Shown: positions 52,813 to 63,400, numbered from the stretch's first letter. The stretch is 64,000 nt of DNA from Paraburkholderia tropica (GCF_900109265.1 NZ_FNZM01000021.1:62001-126000), one strand, 5' to 3'. The notes: generated by a model not told the origin, from the letters alone. A program made the numbers and translations.

Positions 52813-53520
52813 ATGATTCACTTCGATCATATTTGCCTCGCCGCGCAAAACGTGTACGAAGCCACATTTCGACTGAGCCAGGAAACCGGCATCGGCAATT
52901 ACGACGGCGGATTCTTCCCGCTCTATGGCATCGGGCATCGCGTCGTGCCGCTCGCCGAAGATATTTACATCGAGGTCGAAAGCATTGTCGATCATACGGT
53001 CCTCAAGCGCGGGCAACCGCTTGCGGAATTCTTCGCGCGCCAAACGCAAACAGGCGACTGCTTCGTTGGATGGTGCCTGCGTGCGGACACGCTCGATGAA
53101 CTGGAGGCCTTCGCGCGTCACCACCATACCGTGGTCGATCCGAACACCACGGGCAAGGAGGCCGGCCGTCAGATGATGAACGGCAATCGCAGCTTTGCCT
53201 TGCAGACGCCCAGCGCGTTGACCGCCTGGCCCATCGGCAAGCCGAACCTGTACTTCAAGATGACGAACGGTCCGCATCCTGCAACGCTGCCGGTCGTGCC
53301 GGGATCGGGGTCGGTGCGCGGCGAGGGCCTCAACTGGATTGAAATTGGCGAGGATGAAGATGCGCTCGCGCGCTGGCTTGGCGATATCGCGCGTCCCGGC
53401 GACTTTCCGTTCGAGATTCGCTACAACAAGCAGCATTCAGGCCTCTATGCCTTGGGTGTCCAGACCGACGCGGGCGAGAAGGTGATTCGCCGCGCTCCGG
53501 TCAGTCCCATCGCAGCCTGA
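52813..53520 (+). CDS. VOC-family protein (glyoxalase-like domain type 3)
   Basis: A 235-residue protein with a glyoxalase-like fold. The start MIHFDHICLAAQNVYEATFR supplies the first metal His; IYIEVESIVD and LNWIEIGEDE are candidate later strands. It is longer than the VOC protein at 46130 and not closely similar. It follows the MFS gene by 68 nt and may belong to the same transcript. Enzymatic role not assignable. Confidence 0.82.
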   Translation: MIHFDHICLAAQNVYEATFRLSQETGIGNYDGGFFPLYGIGHRVVPLAEDIYIEVESIVDHTVLKRGQPLAEFFARQTQTGDCFVGWCLRADTLDELEAFARHHHTVVDPNTTGKEAGRQMMNGNRSFALQTPSALTAWPIGKPNLYFKMTNGPHPATLPVVPGSGSVRGEGLNWIEIGEDEDALARWLGDIARPGDFPFEIRYNKQHSGLYALGVQTDAGEKVIRRAPVSPIAA

Positions 53521-53638
53521 TCTCCCGTTTTCCCCACACGCTCACGCGTTATTGCAGCGTCCGCGCAATCGTGCGCGGACGCGGGAATCGCCACGTCCAT
53601 TGAACGCGCTTTGGTCCGCGGAATGACCGGAATCCAGA

Positions 53639-54757
53639 ATGAAATTAAAAACGCACGCACTCGCACTGATTTGTCTGGCCGGCGCACATGCCGGCGCGGC
53701 CCATGCACAAAGCACCGTGACTCTGTACGGTCTCATTTCCGTGGGCATTGCGTGGTCGCCGAATCAATCCGGCCATCACACCTGGCAAGCGCTGAGCGGG
53801 CAGAATCAAAGCCCCCGCTGGGGCCTGCGCGGCACGGAGGACCTGGGCGGTGGCAATAGCGCCGTATTCGTGCTGGAAAATGGCTTCAATCCCTACACCG
53901 GCAGCGCGAGCCAAAGTGGCCGCCTGTTCGGACGCCAGGCCTATGTGGGTCTTTCCAGCCCGAGATGGGGCACGTTCACGGCCGGCCGTCAATATGACGC
54001 CGTGGTCGATTACCTCGGGCCGAACACGGCGTGGAGCTGGCTGGGCAGCGTTGGCGACAGCGACAACACGTTCAACAATATCCGCATCCAGAATTCGCTC
54101 AAGTACGTGACGCCGAACATCAAAGGCTTCAAGGCGACCGCGCTTTACGGGTTGAGCAACGCGCCTGGAGGATTTGCGAACAATCGGGCGTTCAGCTTTG
54201 GGGCGAGTTACGACTACGGCGGTTTGAACTGGAACGTTGCCTATGCGGAATACGACTCGCCTTATAGCTCGACGAATCAGCCGGGCGCGGTCGATAATGA
54301 TTATTCGGCAAGCTATCTGATCTTTACGCACAGCGCGGCGGACCCGCACGCCTACGCGAGCCGCCAGAAGATCTTCGGCACCGGCGGATTCTACACGGCG
54401 GGGTCGGCGATATTCGGTGCGATGTACAGCAACGTCAACTACGACTATCTCGACGCCACGCACCTCACGCTCAACAACTTCAACGTCAGTGCGCGCTATT
54501 ACTTGAGACCATGGTTGCTGCTCGGCGCGGCGTATGTGTTCACGCGCGGCGTCTACGATCGCCCGCGCGAGATACCCATGTGGCACGAACTGAACCTCGC
54601 CATCGTGTATTCGCTGTCCAAACGCACGGACCTTTCGATGCTCACATTCATGCAGCAGGCCGCAGGCGACGCTCACCATGCAACCATACTCGGATATGGA
54701 CCGGCCAGCGGCAATCGCCAGCTCGTCGTCACGCTGGGGATCAAGCACAAGTTCTAA
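53639..54757 (+). CDS. Gram-negative porin (OmpC-like)
   Basis: A 372-residue outer-membrane porin. The signal peptide MKLKTHALALICLAGAHAGA ends at AHAQ, followed by STVTLYGLISVGIAW. Blocks include SPRWGLRGTEDLGGGNSAVF, FGRQAYVGLSSPRWGTFTAG and the C-terminal TLGIKHKF ending in Phe. It sits at the end of the catabolic island, before a LysR gene, so it may be the outer-membrane entry route for that substrate. It is the third porin in the window. Confidence 0.93.
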   Translation: MKLKTHALALICLAGAHAGAAHAQSTVTLYGLISVGIAWSPNQSGHHTWQALSGQNQSPRWGLRGTEDLGGGNSAVFVLENGFNPYTGSASQSGRLFGRQAYVGLSSPRWGTFTAGRQYDAVVDYLGPNTAWSWLGSVGDSDNTFNNIRIQNSLKYVTPNIKGFKATALYGLSNAPGGFANNRAFSFGASYDYGGLNWNVAYAEYDSPYSSTNQPGAVDNDYSASYLIFTHSAADPHAYASRQKIFGTGGFYTAGSAIFGAMYSNVNYDYLDATHLTLNNFNVSARYYLRPWLLLGAAYVFTRGVYDRPREIPMWHELNLAIVYSLSKRTDLSMLTFMQQAAGDAHHATILGYGPASGNRQLVVTLGIKHKF

Positions 54758-54870
54758 GGGGACGCAAGAAAGGCCCCGCAGCCGAGCTGCATTCTCTCGC
54801 TCGACTCTTTTCGTTCAGGCGCCGGGTTGACTTAGAATCGAACGGGCCCACAAGCCAATCGGGAACCGAC

Positions 54871-55770
54871 ATGGACAAGTTGTTAGCCCTGCATACCTTG
54901 CTGAAAGTCGCGGACTGCGGGGGATTCACGGCGGCGGCACAGGAGCTCGGCAAAACAACGTCTTCAATCGCGCGCATCATGGACGGTCTTGAGGCATCGC
55001 TTGGCACGCCCCTGCTCACGAGAACCTCGCGCAACGTCTCGCTCACCGATGCGGGGTGCGCTTATGTCGAACAGGTGCGGCAGGTGCTTTCCGATCTGAA
55101 CGATGCCGATAGCAGCGTGATCGATCGCGGCAGCGAACTCACGGGGCATTTGCGTGTGTCGGTTTCCGCGACCTATGGCCGTCTTCACCTCGCCACGCGA
55201 ATACCCGAGTTTCTTCAGGCCTATCCCAGGATCACCATCGATCTCGTCGTGTCGGACGTCCACCTCGATCTCGTGAATGACCGCCTCGATGTGGCCCTGC
55301 GTGTTGGCGTGCCCGACCTCGACGACCGCCTCATCGTCAAGACGCTCGGCAAAAGCAAACGCTTTCTGGTAGCGAGCCCTGCGTGGCTGGAGCGGCATGG
55401 ACGCCCCGCCACGCCCTCCGACCTTTCTCGGGCCGAATGCCTGCAATTCGCCTATAAGCCGGGACGACGACAGCGCTGGAATTTTCGCTTGGGCGACACG
55501 ACGGAGCCCGTTATCGTGACCGGTCAACTCGTGACCAATAACCTCGACATGATCGCGGGAGCCGCAATTGGTGGCCAGGGCGTAGCGTTGCTGCCCAGAT
55601 GGCTCGTGGCACCCGACCTCGAAGCCGAACGCCTCGTGCGGCTATTCGAAGACTGGGAAATCACGGCCGATGCGGGCGAGGCTTTCGTGTACGCCACCTA
55701 CCTTCCCAACCGCCGCCTCTCGCGCAAAGTTCGCGCTTTCATCCGCTTTGTCGAGGGTTTCTCAGCCTAG
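54871..55770 (+). CDS. LysR-family transcriptional regulator
   Basis: A 299-residue LysR regulator. The HTH is LLKVADCGGFTAAAQELGKT and the wing RIMDGLEASLGTPLLTRTSR. The effector domain begins GHLRVSVSATYGRLHLATR. The start at 54871 (MDKLLALHT) is canonical for the family, although the frame is open upstream through the porin. It is 113 nt downstream of the porin on the same strand and converges on the thiol genes at 55815. Confidence 0.93.
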   Translation: MDKLLALHTLLKVADCGGFTAAAQELGKTTSSIARIMDGLEASLGTPLLTRTSRNVSLTDAGCAYVEQVRQVLSDLNDADSSVIDRGSELTGHLRVSVSATYGRLHLATRIPEFLQAYPRITIDLVVSDVHLDLVNDRLDVALRVGVPDLDDRLIVKTLGKSKRFLVASPAWLERHGRPATPSDLSRAECLQFAYKPGRRQRWNFRLGDTTEPVIVTGQLVTNNLDMIAGAAIGGQGVALLPRWLVAPDLEAERLVRLFEDWEITADAGEAFVYATYLPNRRLSRKVRAFIRFVEGFSA

Positions 55771-55814
55771 AAGGCTTTCGGCGCCCAGTGTCTCCACCAC
55801 CGGATCGGCGCCGC

Positions 55815-56342
55815 TCACGCGCCCGCCGCGGCAGCATCGAGGGCTTCGAGCAGACTCCTGGCGTCGCGATCGCCGTCATAACGCCGACCGTTGATGAACA
55901 GGCTCGGCGTACCATTTACGCCGCTACGCAAGCCGCCGTCGAAGTCACGTTGAATCCGTTCGTCATAAGCGCCTTCGAAGGCCGATTTCAAGTCGCTCGC
56001 ACTCACGCCGACGTGCGCGGCGTAATTCGAGAGCGCAGCATCGTTCAATGCGCCCTGGTTTTCATATAGCAGGTCGTGGGCCTCCCAGAAGCGTCCGACC
56101 GCCGCGGCGGCCTCCGACATTTGGGCCGCATGGAGCGCATGCGGATGCATCGAAGTCAGCGGAAATTGCCGGAACACAAAGCGCAGACGATTGCCCATCG
56201 CTTGCTGAACGGCCTTGACTACAGGATACATCGCGCCGCAATACGGACATTCGAAGTCACCATATTCGACAAGCGTGACCGGCGAATCAGCGGTGCCCTG
56301 AATATGGTCGGCGGCGTGCACGGGCGGCGTGAGATTGCTCAT
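55815..56342 (-). CDS. DsbA-like thioredoxin-fold protein, no signal peptide
   Basis: A 175-residue thioredoxin-fold protein with the active site CPYC (Cys32 to Cys35) in GDFECPYCGAM and the cis-Pro loop GVNGTPSLFING. A helical insertion separates them, as in DsbA/Thioredoxin_4 proteins. No export signal is visible, so it should act in the cytoplasm. Its start overlaps the stop of the peroxiredoxin gene (ATGA at 56339-56342), suggesting it reduces that enzyme or acts in the same redox response (inference). Confidence 0.9.
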   Translation of the reverse strand: MSNLTPPVHAADHIQGTADSPVTLVEYGDFECPYCGAMYPVVKAVQQAMGNRLRFVFRQFPLTSMHPHALHAAQMSEAAAAVGRFWEAHDLLYENQGALNDAALSNYAAHVGVSASDLKSAFEGAYDERIQRDFDGGLRSGVNGTPSLFINGRRYDGDRDARSLLEALDAAAAGA

Positions 56343-56851
56343 GACAGCACCTGTTGCGTGGTGGGGGCGAGGCGTTGCAGGGCGTCGAGCACGCCGTCCA
56401 CGCCGGGATTGATGCTGATGGGCGAGACGTCCGACCAGCGCACGAAGCCTGCGCCATCGATCACGAAAAGCGCCCGCTCGCTCACGCCCTCCGCTGCACG
56501 ATAAACGCCATAACTTCTGGCGACTGCCCCTTTGGGCTCGAAATCGGCGAGCATCGGAAAGTGATAGCCGCGCTGCGTCGAAAAGGCCGCGTGCGACCAG
56601 GCGCTGTCTACGGAAATGGCGACGAGCTGTGCTTCGTAGTGCTTGAACATGTCGAGCGCGGCATTGAAAAGACCGAGTTCGTCACTGCAAACCGGACTCC
56701 AGTCGGCTGGATAGAACGCGAGGACGACCGGAGCGCCGCGCAACTCCGACAACGACATCGTCTGGTCCGGCGTGGCGGGCAATGTGAAGTCCGGCGCTTG
56801 CGCACCGGGCTGCAGCGGGGAAGCATGATGTACGGAAGGCGACGTGTTCAT
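56339..56851 (-). CDS. Peroxiredoxin with a single cysteine (AhpC/TSA family)
   Basis: A 170-residue peroxiredoxin. The peroxidatic site is PADWSPVC with Cys55, where Ser replaces the usual Thr of PxxxTxxC. Cys55 is the only cysteine in the protein, so there is no internal resolving cysteine and an external thiol partner is needed. The overlapping CPYC gene is the obvious candidate. The C-terminal half has the VISVDSAWSHAAF and FPMLADFEP blocks of BCP/AhpE-like enzymes. Confidence 0.9.
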   Translation of the reverse strand: MNTSPSVHHASPLQPGAQAPDFTLPATPDQTMSLSELRGAPVVLAFYPADWSPVCSDELGLFNAALDMFKHYEAQLVAISVDSAWSHAAFSTQRGYHFPMLADFEPKGAVARSYGVYRAAEGVSERALFVIDGAGFVRWSDVSPISINPGVDGVLDALQRLAPTTQQVLS

Positions 56852-57030
56852 GTTCGGGAACGCTCCTGATGGGCTTCAGTGAGTTACCGCCTAACGCGGC
56901 AACCGATGTGTTCCAGAATATCGCCGGGCTTGACGGTCTGACAATCATGCCGTCGCATGGAGATTTCACTAGAAGGCAGGAGCGAACGAAACCTTCGTAT
57001 AACCGCGAGGAACGCCCTCGGTGCCGTACG

Positions 57031-58215
57031 TCAAGGCGAGGTCGCAAGCCGATACACCGGGCGGCTCGAAACAGCCAGCGTCACCGCGAGGCCGCCGCCA
57101 TTGTCCGCCAGAGTAAGCGTTCCGCGATGCAGTGTCGCCACGCTCTTCACGAGTGCCAGGCCAAGTCCGACGCCAGGCGTCCCGCGGCTCGCGTCGCCGC
57201 GATAGAAACGCTCCGTCACTTTCTCGCGCTCGCACAGCGGAATGCCGGGGCCGTCGTCAGCGACTTCGATTTCGATCACGCCTTCGCGCTCGTTGACGCT
57301 CACATGCACTCGCGTGCAAGCGTACTTGAGCCCGTTGTCGATCAGGTTGCCGATCGCCTGCGCAATGAGTAGCGGGTCGACGATCGCATTGAGTTCGAAT
57401 GGACACGTGAGAGACAGCGCGATGCCCCGCACGTCGCCGAGCGGCTGATAGAAGTCCACGGCCTCCGAAACGATGTCCGCAACGTTACTCGAAACGAACC
57501 CTGAGCGCCTGACGCCCGCATCGATTTCCGCGAGACGCAGCAGCGCGTTGAAGATGCTGATCACACGGTCGATATCGCCGAGCGCCCCTTCGAGGCGTTC
57601 GAGCGTGTCGGTGCCGACCTGCTTGCGCAATTCGAAGATCATCACTTCCATACGCGCGCGCAGCTCGGAGAGCGGCGTTCGCAGATCGTGAGCGATGGCA
57701 TTCGACGAGTTGCGCACGCTGTTGATCATCTCGACCAGCGCTTCCTGCGCGACCTGGCGGCGCTCTATCTCTTCGTGCAGGCGAGCGTTGCGTTCTTGTA
57801 GTGCCTGCTGAAGCCGCCGCAACTTGACGTGCGTCTGCACACGCGCAAGCAACTCTTCCATCTGAAGCGGTTTGGTCACGTAATCGACCGCACCAACCTG
57901 AAATCCCCGGTGTTTGTCGTCGGCACGCGAAAGCGAGGTCATGAAGATCACCGGGATCTCCCACGTTTCGGGTTGCGCCTTGAGCCGGCGGCATACTTCG
58001 AAACCGTCGAGTCCAGGCATCATGACGTCCAGCAGGATCAGATCCGGACGCACCAGTTCCGCCCGGTTCAGCCCCTCCTCACCATCGCGCGCGATCGACA
58101 CCTGAAGACCGCTTGCCTCCAGAAAGTCCACTACGATGCCCAGATTCGACGCCGTATCGTCGACCACCAGCACGACGGGCGGCCTGATTTGAAATTCGTC
58201 GGGCATAGACGTCAA
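57031..58215 (-). CDS. Receiver-histidine kinase hybrid
   Basis: A 394-residue cytoplasmic protein with an N-terminal receiver (about 13-128; acidic pair in VVDDT, phosphoacceptor Asp in LILLDVMMPG, Lys in VTKPL). A coiled linker (RLQQALQERNARLHEEIERR) follows, then the kinase: H-box AIAHDLRTPL, N-box NLIDNGLKYA, G-boxes DDGPGIP and GVGLGLALV. There is no output domain and no membrane segment. Its ATG overlaps the stop of the preceding kinase gene by 4 nt. It is probably the last member of a phosphotransfer chain with the two genes upstream. Confidence 0.92.
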   Translation of the reverse strand: MTSMPDEFQIRPPVVLVVDDTASNLGIVVDFLEASGLQVSIARDGEEGLNRAELVRPDLILLDVMMPGLDGFEVCRRLKAQPETWEIPVIFMTSLSRADDKHRGFQVGAVDYVTKPLQMEELLARVQTHVKLRRLQQALQERNARLHEEIERRQVAQEALVEMINSVRNSSNAIAHDLRTPLSELRARMEVMIFELRKQVGTDTLERLEGALGDIDRVISIFNALLRLAEIDAGVRRSGFVSSNVADIVSEAVDFYQPLGDVRGIALSLTCPFELNAIVDPLLIAQAIGNLIDNGLKYACTRVHVSVNEREGVIEIEVADDGPGIPLCEREKVTERFYRGDASRGTPGVGLGLALVKSVATLHRGTLTLADNGGGLAVTLAVSSRPVYRLATSP

Positions 58216-60488
58216 GTCTCGTTCAAATGCTTTTCGATCAGTGCAAGCAACTGACGCGATTCGAAGGTCTGCGCGAGTGCACGGACTTGCCCTGCAAACA
58301 CACGATAGCGGCCATTTTCAGGGCCTTCGCACAAGTTCTGCACGTGCCGTACCACTTCACTCATCGACCCGCGAAGCGCGAGCGCATGGAGCACTTCCAT
58401 ATTGGCGCGCGAAGGCAGCTCGAACGGCGCCGCCGATCTGGCCGGCTCGGCGCGCCTGGAGGGCTCGCCCTCGGCGCGGCGCGTGGCGCCGGCCAGTTCA
58501 CGCGTGGTCTCACGGGCAGGCGCGCGCTCCACATCTGCGTCAACCGCGAAATCCAGCCAGAACCGGCTGCCGCGCCCCAGCACACTCTCCACGCGGATCG
58601 CGCTGCCCATGCGATTCGCAAGATGCTGACTGATCGACAGGCCAAGCCCGAGTCCTGCACGCCTGCGCTCACTGTCGCCGGCCTGTTCGAACGGCTGAAA
58701 TACGCGTTCGAGCTGGTCCGCACGAATGCCGATTCCCGTATCGCGGACCTCGAAACGCAGCACGTCGCGGCGCGCCATACTCACCGAAAACTGGATGCTG
58801 CCGAAGTCGGTGAATTTGACCGCGTTCGAGAGCAGATTGAGCAGCACCTGGCGCAAGCGTTTCTCGTCGGCGCGAATGACGCGCGGGGTGTCGGGCGCGA
58901 GCACGCAGGTCTGCGCGAGACCTTTCTCGCGCGCCCGCAGGCACACCATGTCTGACAACGTTTCGACGAATGGCGAGAGCAGCACGTCACCGACGTCGAG
59001 CAGCACGCTCCCGGCACCCGCACGCGCGAAGTCGAGCAGATCGGTAATCAAGGTCAGCAGATGCGAACCGCTTTGCTCGATCAATGCAATGTGCGTCTTC
59101 GCCCGATCGGCCAACGACGTATCTTGCCGCAGGATCTGCGAATACCCGAGGATGCAGTTGAGCGGCGTTCTGAGTTCGTGGCTGATGTTGGCGAGAAACT
59201 GGTCCTTGGCGCGATTCGCGGTTTCCGCGTCGTCGCGCGCGACTCGCACCGTTTCCTCGAGCGCCTTGCGTTCCGTGATGTCCGCCGCCGTGCCGGACAC
59301 GCGCGTGCCGCCCCGCGCCGCGAGCGCCGTCGACGTGCCGCGCGTGAGCACCCAGCGATAGGTGCCGTCACGTTTGCGCACGCGATGCTCGATCTCGAAG
59401 CCGCTTCCCGGTCGCGCCGCACATCGTGCAAAGGCGCGGCGCAGCACCGCGCGGTCGTCCTCGTGGACCAGCTCCAGCACGCGGAGGGAATCCAGCTCGG
59501 CATCGCGCTCCGCATAGCCGAGCCACGCGGAAATATTCCAGCACTGAAGACGCGTCGCACGCACACGTGTGCGCGGAATCTCCACGTCCCACACGCCGAC
59601 TTTCGAGCCGCGCATCGCCACGCCAAGGCGTTCGTTGGTTTCGCGCAGGATTGCGGCTTGCGACGCGTGTCTCGACTCCGTCGCATCGCGGATGGCGAAG
59701 ACCATGCCGTAAACCGCGCCTCCATCGCTCACGATCGGCGAACTGCGGATCTCGACAGGCAGCGTCCGTCCGCTCCGTTCCACCAGCCGCGTGCGCGCCG
59801 GATACGGCACGTTGCCGCCCGCCAGCAGCGCGAAGGCCACGCTGACCGCTACCGGCGCATTCGTGTCCTCGTCGACCAGCGCGAGCACATCGGCGAGCGG
59901 ACGTCCCGCCGCCGCGTCGCCGCGCCATCCGGTCAGCCGCTCGGCGACAGGATTCATCAGCGTGATGCGGCCATCGGTGTCCGTTGCGATGACGCCGTCG
60001 CCAATGCTGGCCAGCGTCACGGCATAACGCTGCTCGCTCTCGCGCAGGCGGCGTTCGGCATCGTGCTTGTAGAGCGCCATGTCCACGACGGTACGCAGTT
60101 GCAGATCGTCGAACGGTTTCAGCACGTAGCCGAACGGCTCGCTGAGCGTCGCGCGGCGAACCGTATCCTCGTCGGCGTAAGCGGTCAGGAATACGACGGG
60201 CACGTCGTGCGCCGCGCGGAGCTGCCGAGCCGCGTCGATACCGTCGAGCGCGCCTTCGAGCCGGATGTCCATGAGCACCAGACCCGGTTTGTCGCGCGCG
60301 GCCAGCGCCAGCGCGTCCTCTCCGGTCGCGACCTGGCCGATCACGTTATGTCCGCAGCGCTGCATCTGCTGGGCGATATCGCGCGCCACCACCCAATCGT
60401 CTTCCACGATCAGGATGCGCGCGGGAGGCGTCGCGGACGCTGCGCGCGCGTCCGGCTCAGAACTGGATCGCAAAGCACGTCCCTCCAT
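58212..60488 (-). CDS. Receiver-PAS-PAS-histidine kinase hybrid
   Basis: A 758-residue soluble hybrid sensor. The receiver (about 23-140) has ILIVEDDWVVA, Asp in LVLMDIRLEG and Lys in VLKPFDD. PAS 1 (about 150-265: ASIGDGVIATDTDGRITLMN) and PAS 2 with PAC (about 285-405) follow. The kinase core has H-box ANISHELRTPLN, N-box NLLSNAVKFTD and GLGLGLSI. A C-terminal helical extension (about 670-758) follows an Arg/Ala-rich linker. It overlaps the upstream kinase by 32 nt and the downstream one by 4 nt, so the three are co-translated. Confidence 0.92.
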   Translation of the reverse strand: MEGRALRSSSEPDARAASATPPARILIVEDDWVVARDIAQQMQRCGHNVIGQVATGEDALALAARDKPGLVLMDIRLEGALDGIDAARQLRAAHDVPVVFLTAYADEDTVRRATLSEPFGYVLKPFDDLQLRTVVDMALYKHDAERRLRESEQRYAVTLASIGDGVIATDTDGRITLMNPVAERLTGWRGDAAAGRPLADVLALVDEDTNAPVAVSVAFALLAGGNVPYPARTRLVERSGRTLPVEIRSSPIVSDGGAVYGMVFAIRDATESRHASQAAILRETNERLGVAMRGSKVGVWDVEIPRTRVRATRLQCWNISAWLGYAERDAELDSLRVLELVHEDDRAVLRRAFARCAARPGSGFEIEHRVRKRDGTYRWVLTRGTSTALAARGGTRVSGTAADITERKALEETVRVARDDAETANRAKDQFLANISHELRTPLNCILGYSQILRQDTSLADRAKTHIALIEQSGSHLLTLITDLLDFARAGAGSVLLDVGDVLLSPFVETLSDMVCLRAREKGLAQTCVLAPDTPRVIRADEKRLRQVLLNLLSNAVKFTDFGSIQFSVSMARRDVLRFEVRDTGIGIRADQLERVFQPFEQAGDSERRRAGLGLGLSISQHLANRMGSAIRVESVLGRGSRFWLDFAVDADVERAPARETTRELAGATRRAEGEPSRRAEPARSAAPFELPSRANMEVLHALALRGSMSEVVRHVQNLCEGPENGRYRVFAGQVRALAQTFESRQLLALIEKHLNET

Positions 60489-63400
60489 GGCGGGAGATGT
60501 CGATGACGCCTCGCAACTGGCGGCTCAGATCGTGAACGAGTTGCAGCCCGAGCGAATCGACCTCTTCGATGGCAAACGCGACGGGCAAGCCCACGCCGTC
60601 GTCGGCGACGCTCAGGATGCAGCGCGGCGCGGCATCCGCGTGACGAGGCGCATGCTCCACCGTGTCGTCGAGGCTCAGCGTCACGCGCAAGTTCCCGCGC
60701 CGCCCTTGCGGAAACGCGTGCTTGAGCGCGTTCGACACCAGCTCGTTGACGATCATGCCGCACGCAATCGCGCGATTCATGTCGAGTTGAACGTCGTCCA
60801 CCTTGACATCGAGGACCACGCCCGACTGGCTCATTTCGTAGACGCGCGCCAGATGCGCGCACAGATTGCGTATGTGCGGCGCCATGTCGATGCGCGCGAA
60901 ATTGCCTGCGCGATAGAGGTTTTCGTGCACCATCGCCATCGACCGGACCCGATTCCGGCTTTCCTGGAACAGTTCGGCGACCGCGCGATCCGGCACGCGC
61001 GCGCCCTGCAGGTTGAGCAGGCTGCTGATCAACTGCAGGTTGTTTTTCACGCGATGATGCACCTCGTGGAGCAACGCATCCTTCTCTTCGAGCAAGGCCT
61101 CGACCTGTTCGAGACTGGCATTTTCAAGCGAGATGGCGGCCTGCGACGCCAGCAGGCGCAGCACCGTCATGCGTGGCGGCGTGAATACGCCCGGCGCGAG
61201 CTCGTTTTCCAGATACAGCGCGCCGATCACGCGTGTCTGCTTGACGAGCGGCAGACACAATACCGAACGCGAGACGCGGTCCTGAAAGTATTCGTCAGCC
61301 GCGAACGGATTGTGAGCGCACGCGTCGTCGACGAGCAGCGCGTCGTGCGTGCGCAAACACGCGTTCAGCATGGTCAGCGGCAAGGTGCGCGGCGTTCCGG
61401 GCTGCCGTCCGATGCGCACCTCGCCGCCCTCGCGCGCTTCGGCCTCGACGTGCAGCCGCTCCTCGTGCGGAAGAACCAGCAGTGCACGGCGTGCGCCCGT
61501 GTGCTCCAGCACGATCGTCATGAGCGTGTGCATGAGCCGGTCCAGCACGCGTTCGCTCGAAATCGCCTGCGACGCACGCACGACCGACTCCACGTCGAGC
61601 AGATTCGCAGCCGCGTCCGGCGTGACGGCGCGCGGCGCGTCGAAGGCGAGTTGCGGATGCGCCGCGTCGAGCGCCGCGACACGCGCACTCGCGCCCCAGC
61701 TTTCGTAAGCCTCGCGCGCGCGGCGAAGATACACGGGCGCAATCGCCGCGAAGCCGCGCGCGAGGTAGAAGTGACCCGCACGCTCCGCCGCCAGCGCTTC
61801 GACGTGCAGCAGTCGGTTCGCGCGCGCGCTGTCGATCGCGCGTTCATAGAGCCGCATCGCCTCCATTTCCGCGCCGCGCACGCACGCAAGCTCGGCTTCG
61901 AGCAAAGCCGCACGCGCTTCGAAATTGGCGGGACAACTCGCGGCCCACGCCTGCACCTTGCTCACGTGTGCTTCGAGCGCCGCGTCGACGGTTTGCGCCG
62001 AACGCAAGCCCGCGAGCGCCGAAAAGAAGTGATACTCGGCGAGTTCGAAGTGGCCCGACGACGTCCACACGAGCGGCGCGGCACGCGCGCCCGCCGCGAG
62101 CGCGCCTTCGATATCGCCCGCGAAATAGCGCGCTTGCTGCTGGCGAATCCAGTACCAGCACGCGGCGATATCGAGCGCGCGATTGTGCTCGAAATGATTT
62201 TCCAGCGCGGCCGTGTCGGCGTAATCGGCGTCAGGCGAGCCGAACCACGGCGAGGTGCCGCGCAGATCGCGAATCAAGGCGAGCTGCGCGTTGATGATAT
62301 CGACGATCAGGCCGAAACCGGCCTCGCGTACGACGTGCAGCCGTTCGAGCGCGCGCGCTTCCACTTCCGCGAGCGGCGTCGATGCGGCGAGCAGCGTCGT
62401 GACGAGACAGCAACTGCTGAAGCCGATGTAGGTGAGATCGCCGCTTTCCGTGGCGACCTCGAAGGCGCGCTGCAGAATCGGCAGGCTGTGGCCAATCGGT
62501 TGCGTCCACGGCATGACGTGGTACGAGAAGCACATGTAGACGCGGGCGCGAAACTGATCGAGGCCCTTCTCGTCGACGAGCGCCATCCCGAGCTTGCCGA
62601 ACTCATAACCTCCCGGATAATCGCCGAATACGGGCCCCGCCACCATGCCCAGATAGGCAAAGCCGAGCGACGATGCGCCCGCGTTGCCGTGCTCCATGCT
62701 CAGGTTCGCCATGCGCGCCAGCACGAGGCAAACGAGATTTTCATCGGTGAAAAACGCGGGCGGCAGCACCGCCGTGAAGACGTTGAGCGTCGCCTCGAGC
62801 GTTTCGTCGGCGAGCGTGGGATTATCGAGCATCGCCATGATCGAGCGCTCCCGCACGCGCGCAGCCACTTTTGCGTATTCGGCGTGCGCCGCCGCGCGCT
62901 CGGGATGCGCGCTCCAGTCGACGCCCACTTCGCGCAGATAATGCAGGCAGATGTCGACGGCCACGCTCATTTCGTCGAGCGCTGTATGCAGCGTGATGCG
63001 CAGAAACGCCACGGCCGCTTTTTCGGGGATGCTGCGCGCCAGCGCCGCGAGCGCGCGCAAACGGCTTTCCGCGTCGCCCGGATTACCGGCGAGGAACGTG
63101 CATTCGGCGAGCAGCAGTTCGAGCGAGAACTTCTCGCGATAATGCGTTTGCCACGCCGTTTCGTCGAGAATCTCGCTGCCCGCGACCAGATAGTTGAGCG
63201 CCGTGGCGTAAGCAGACGCCGCGCGGGCACGCTGCGCCGCCCGCAGATTCAGCAGGCCGACGCGCAGGCGCAGCGCTGCGTCGTCGATGGCGCTCAGGGC
63301 GCGGTTATATTGGTTGACGATATCGAAGATCGTGCGATCGAGTTCCGGATCGGCATCGTCGAGATCGAGCCGCCGTCCAATTCGCCCGTGCGCGGCGACC

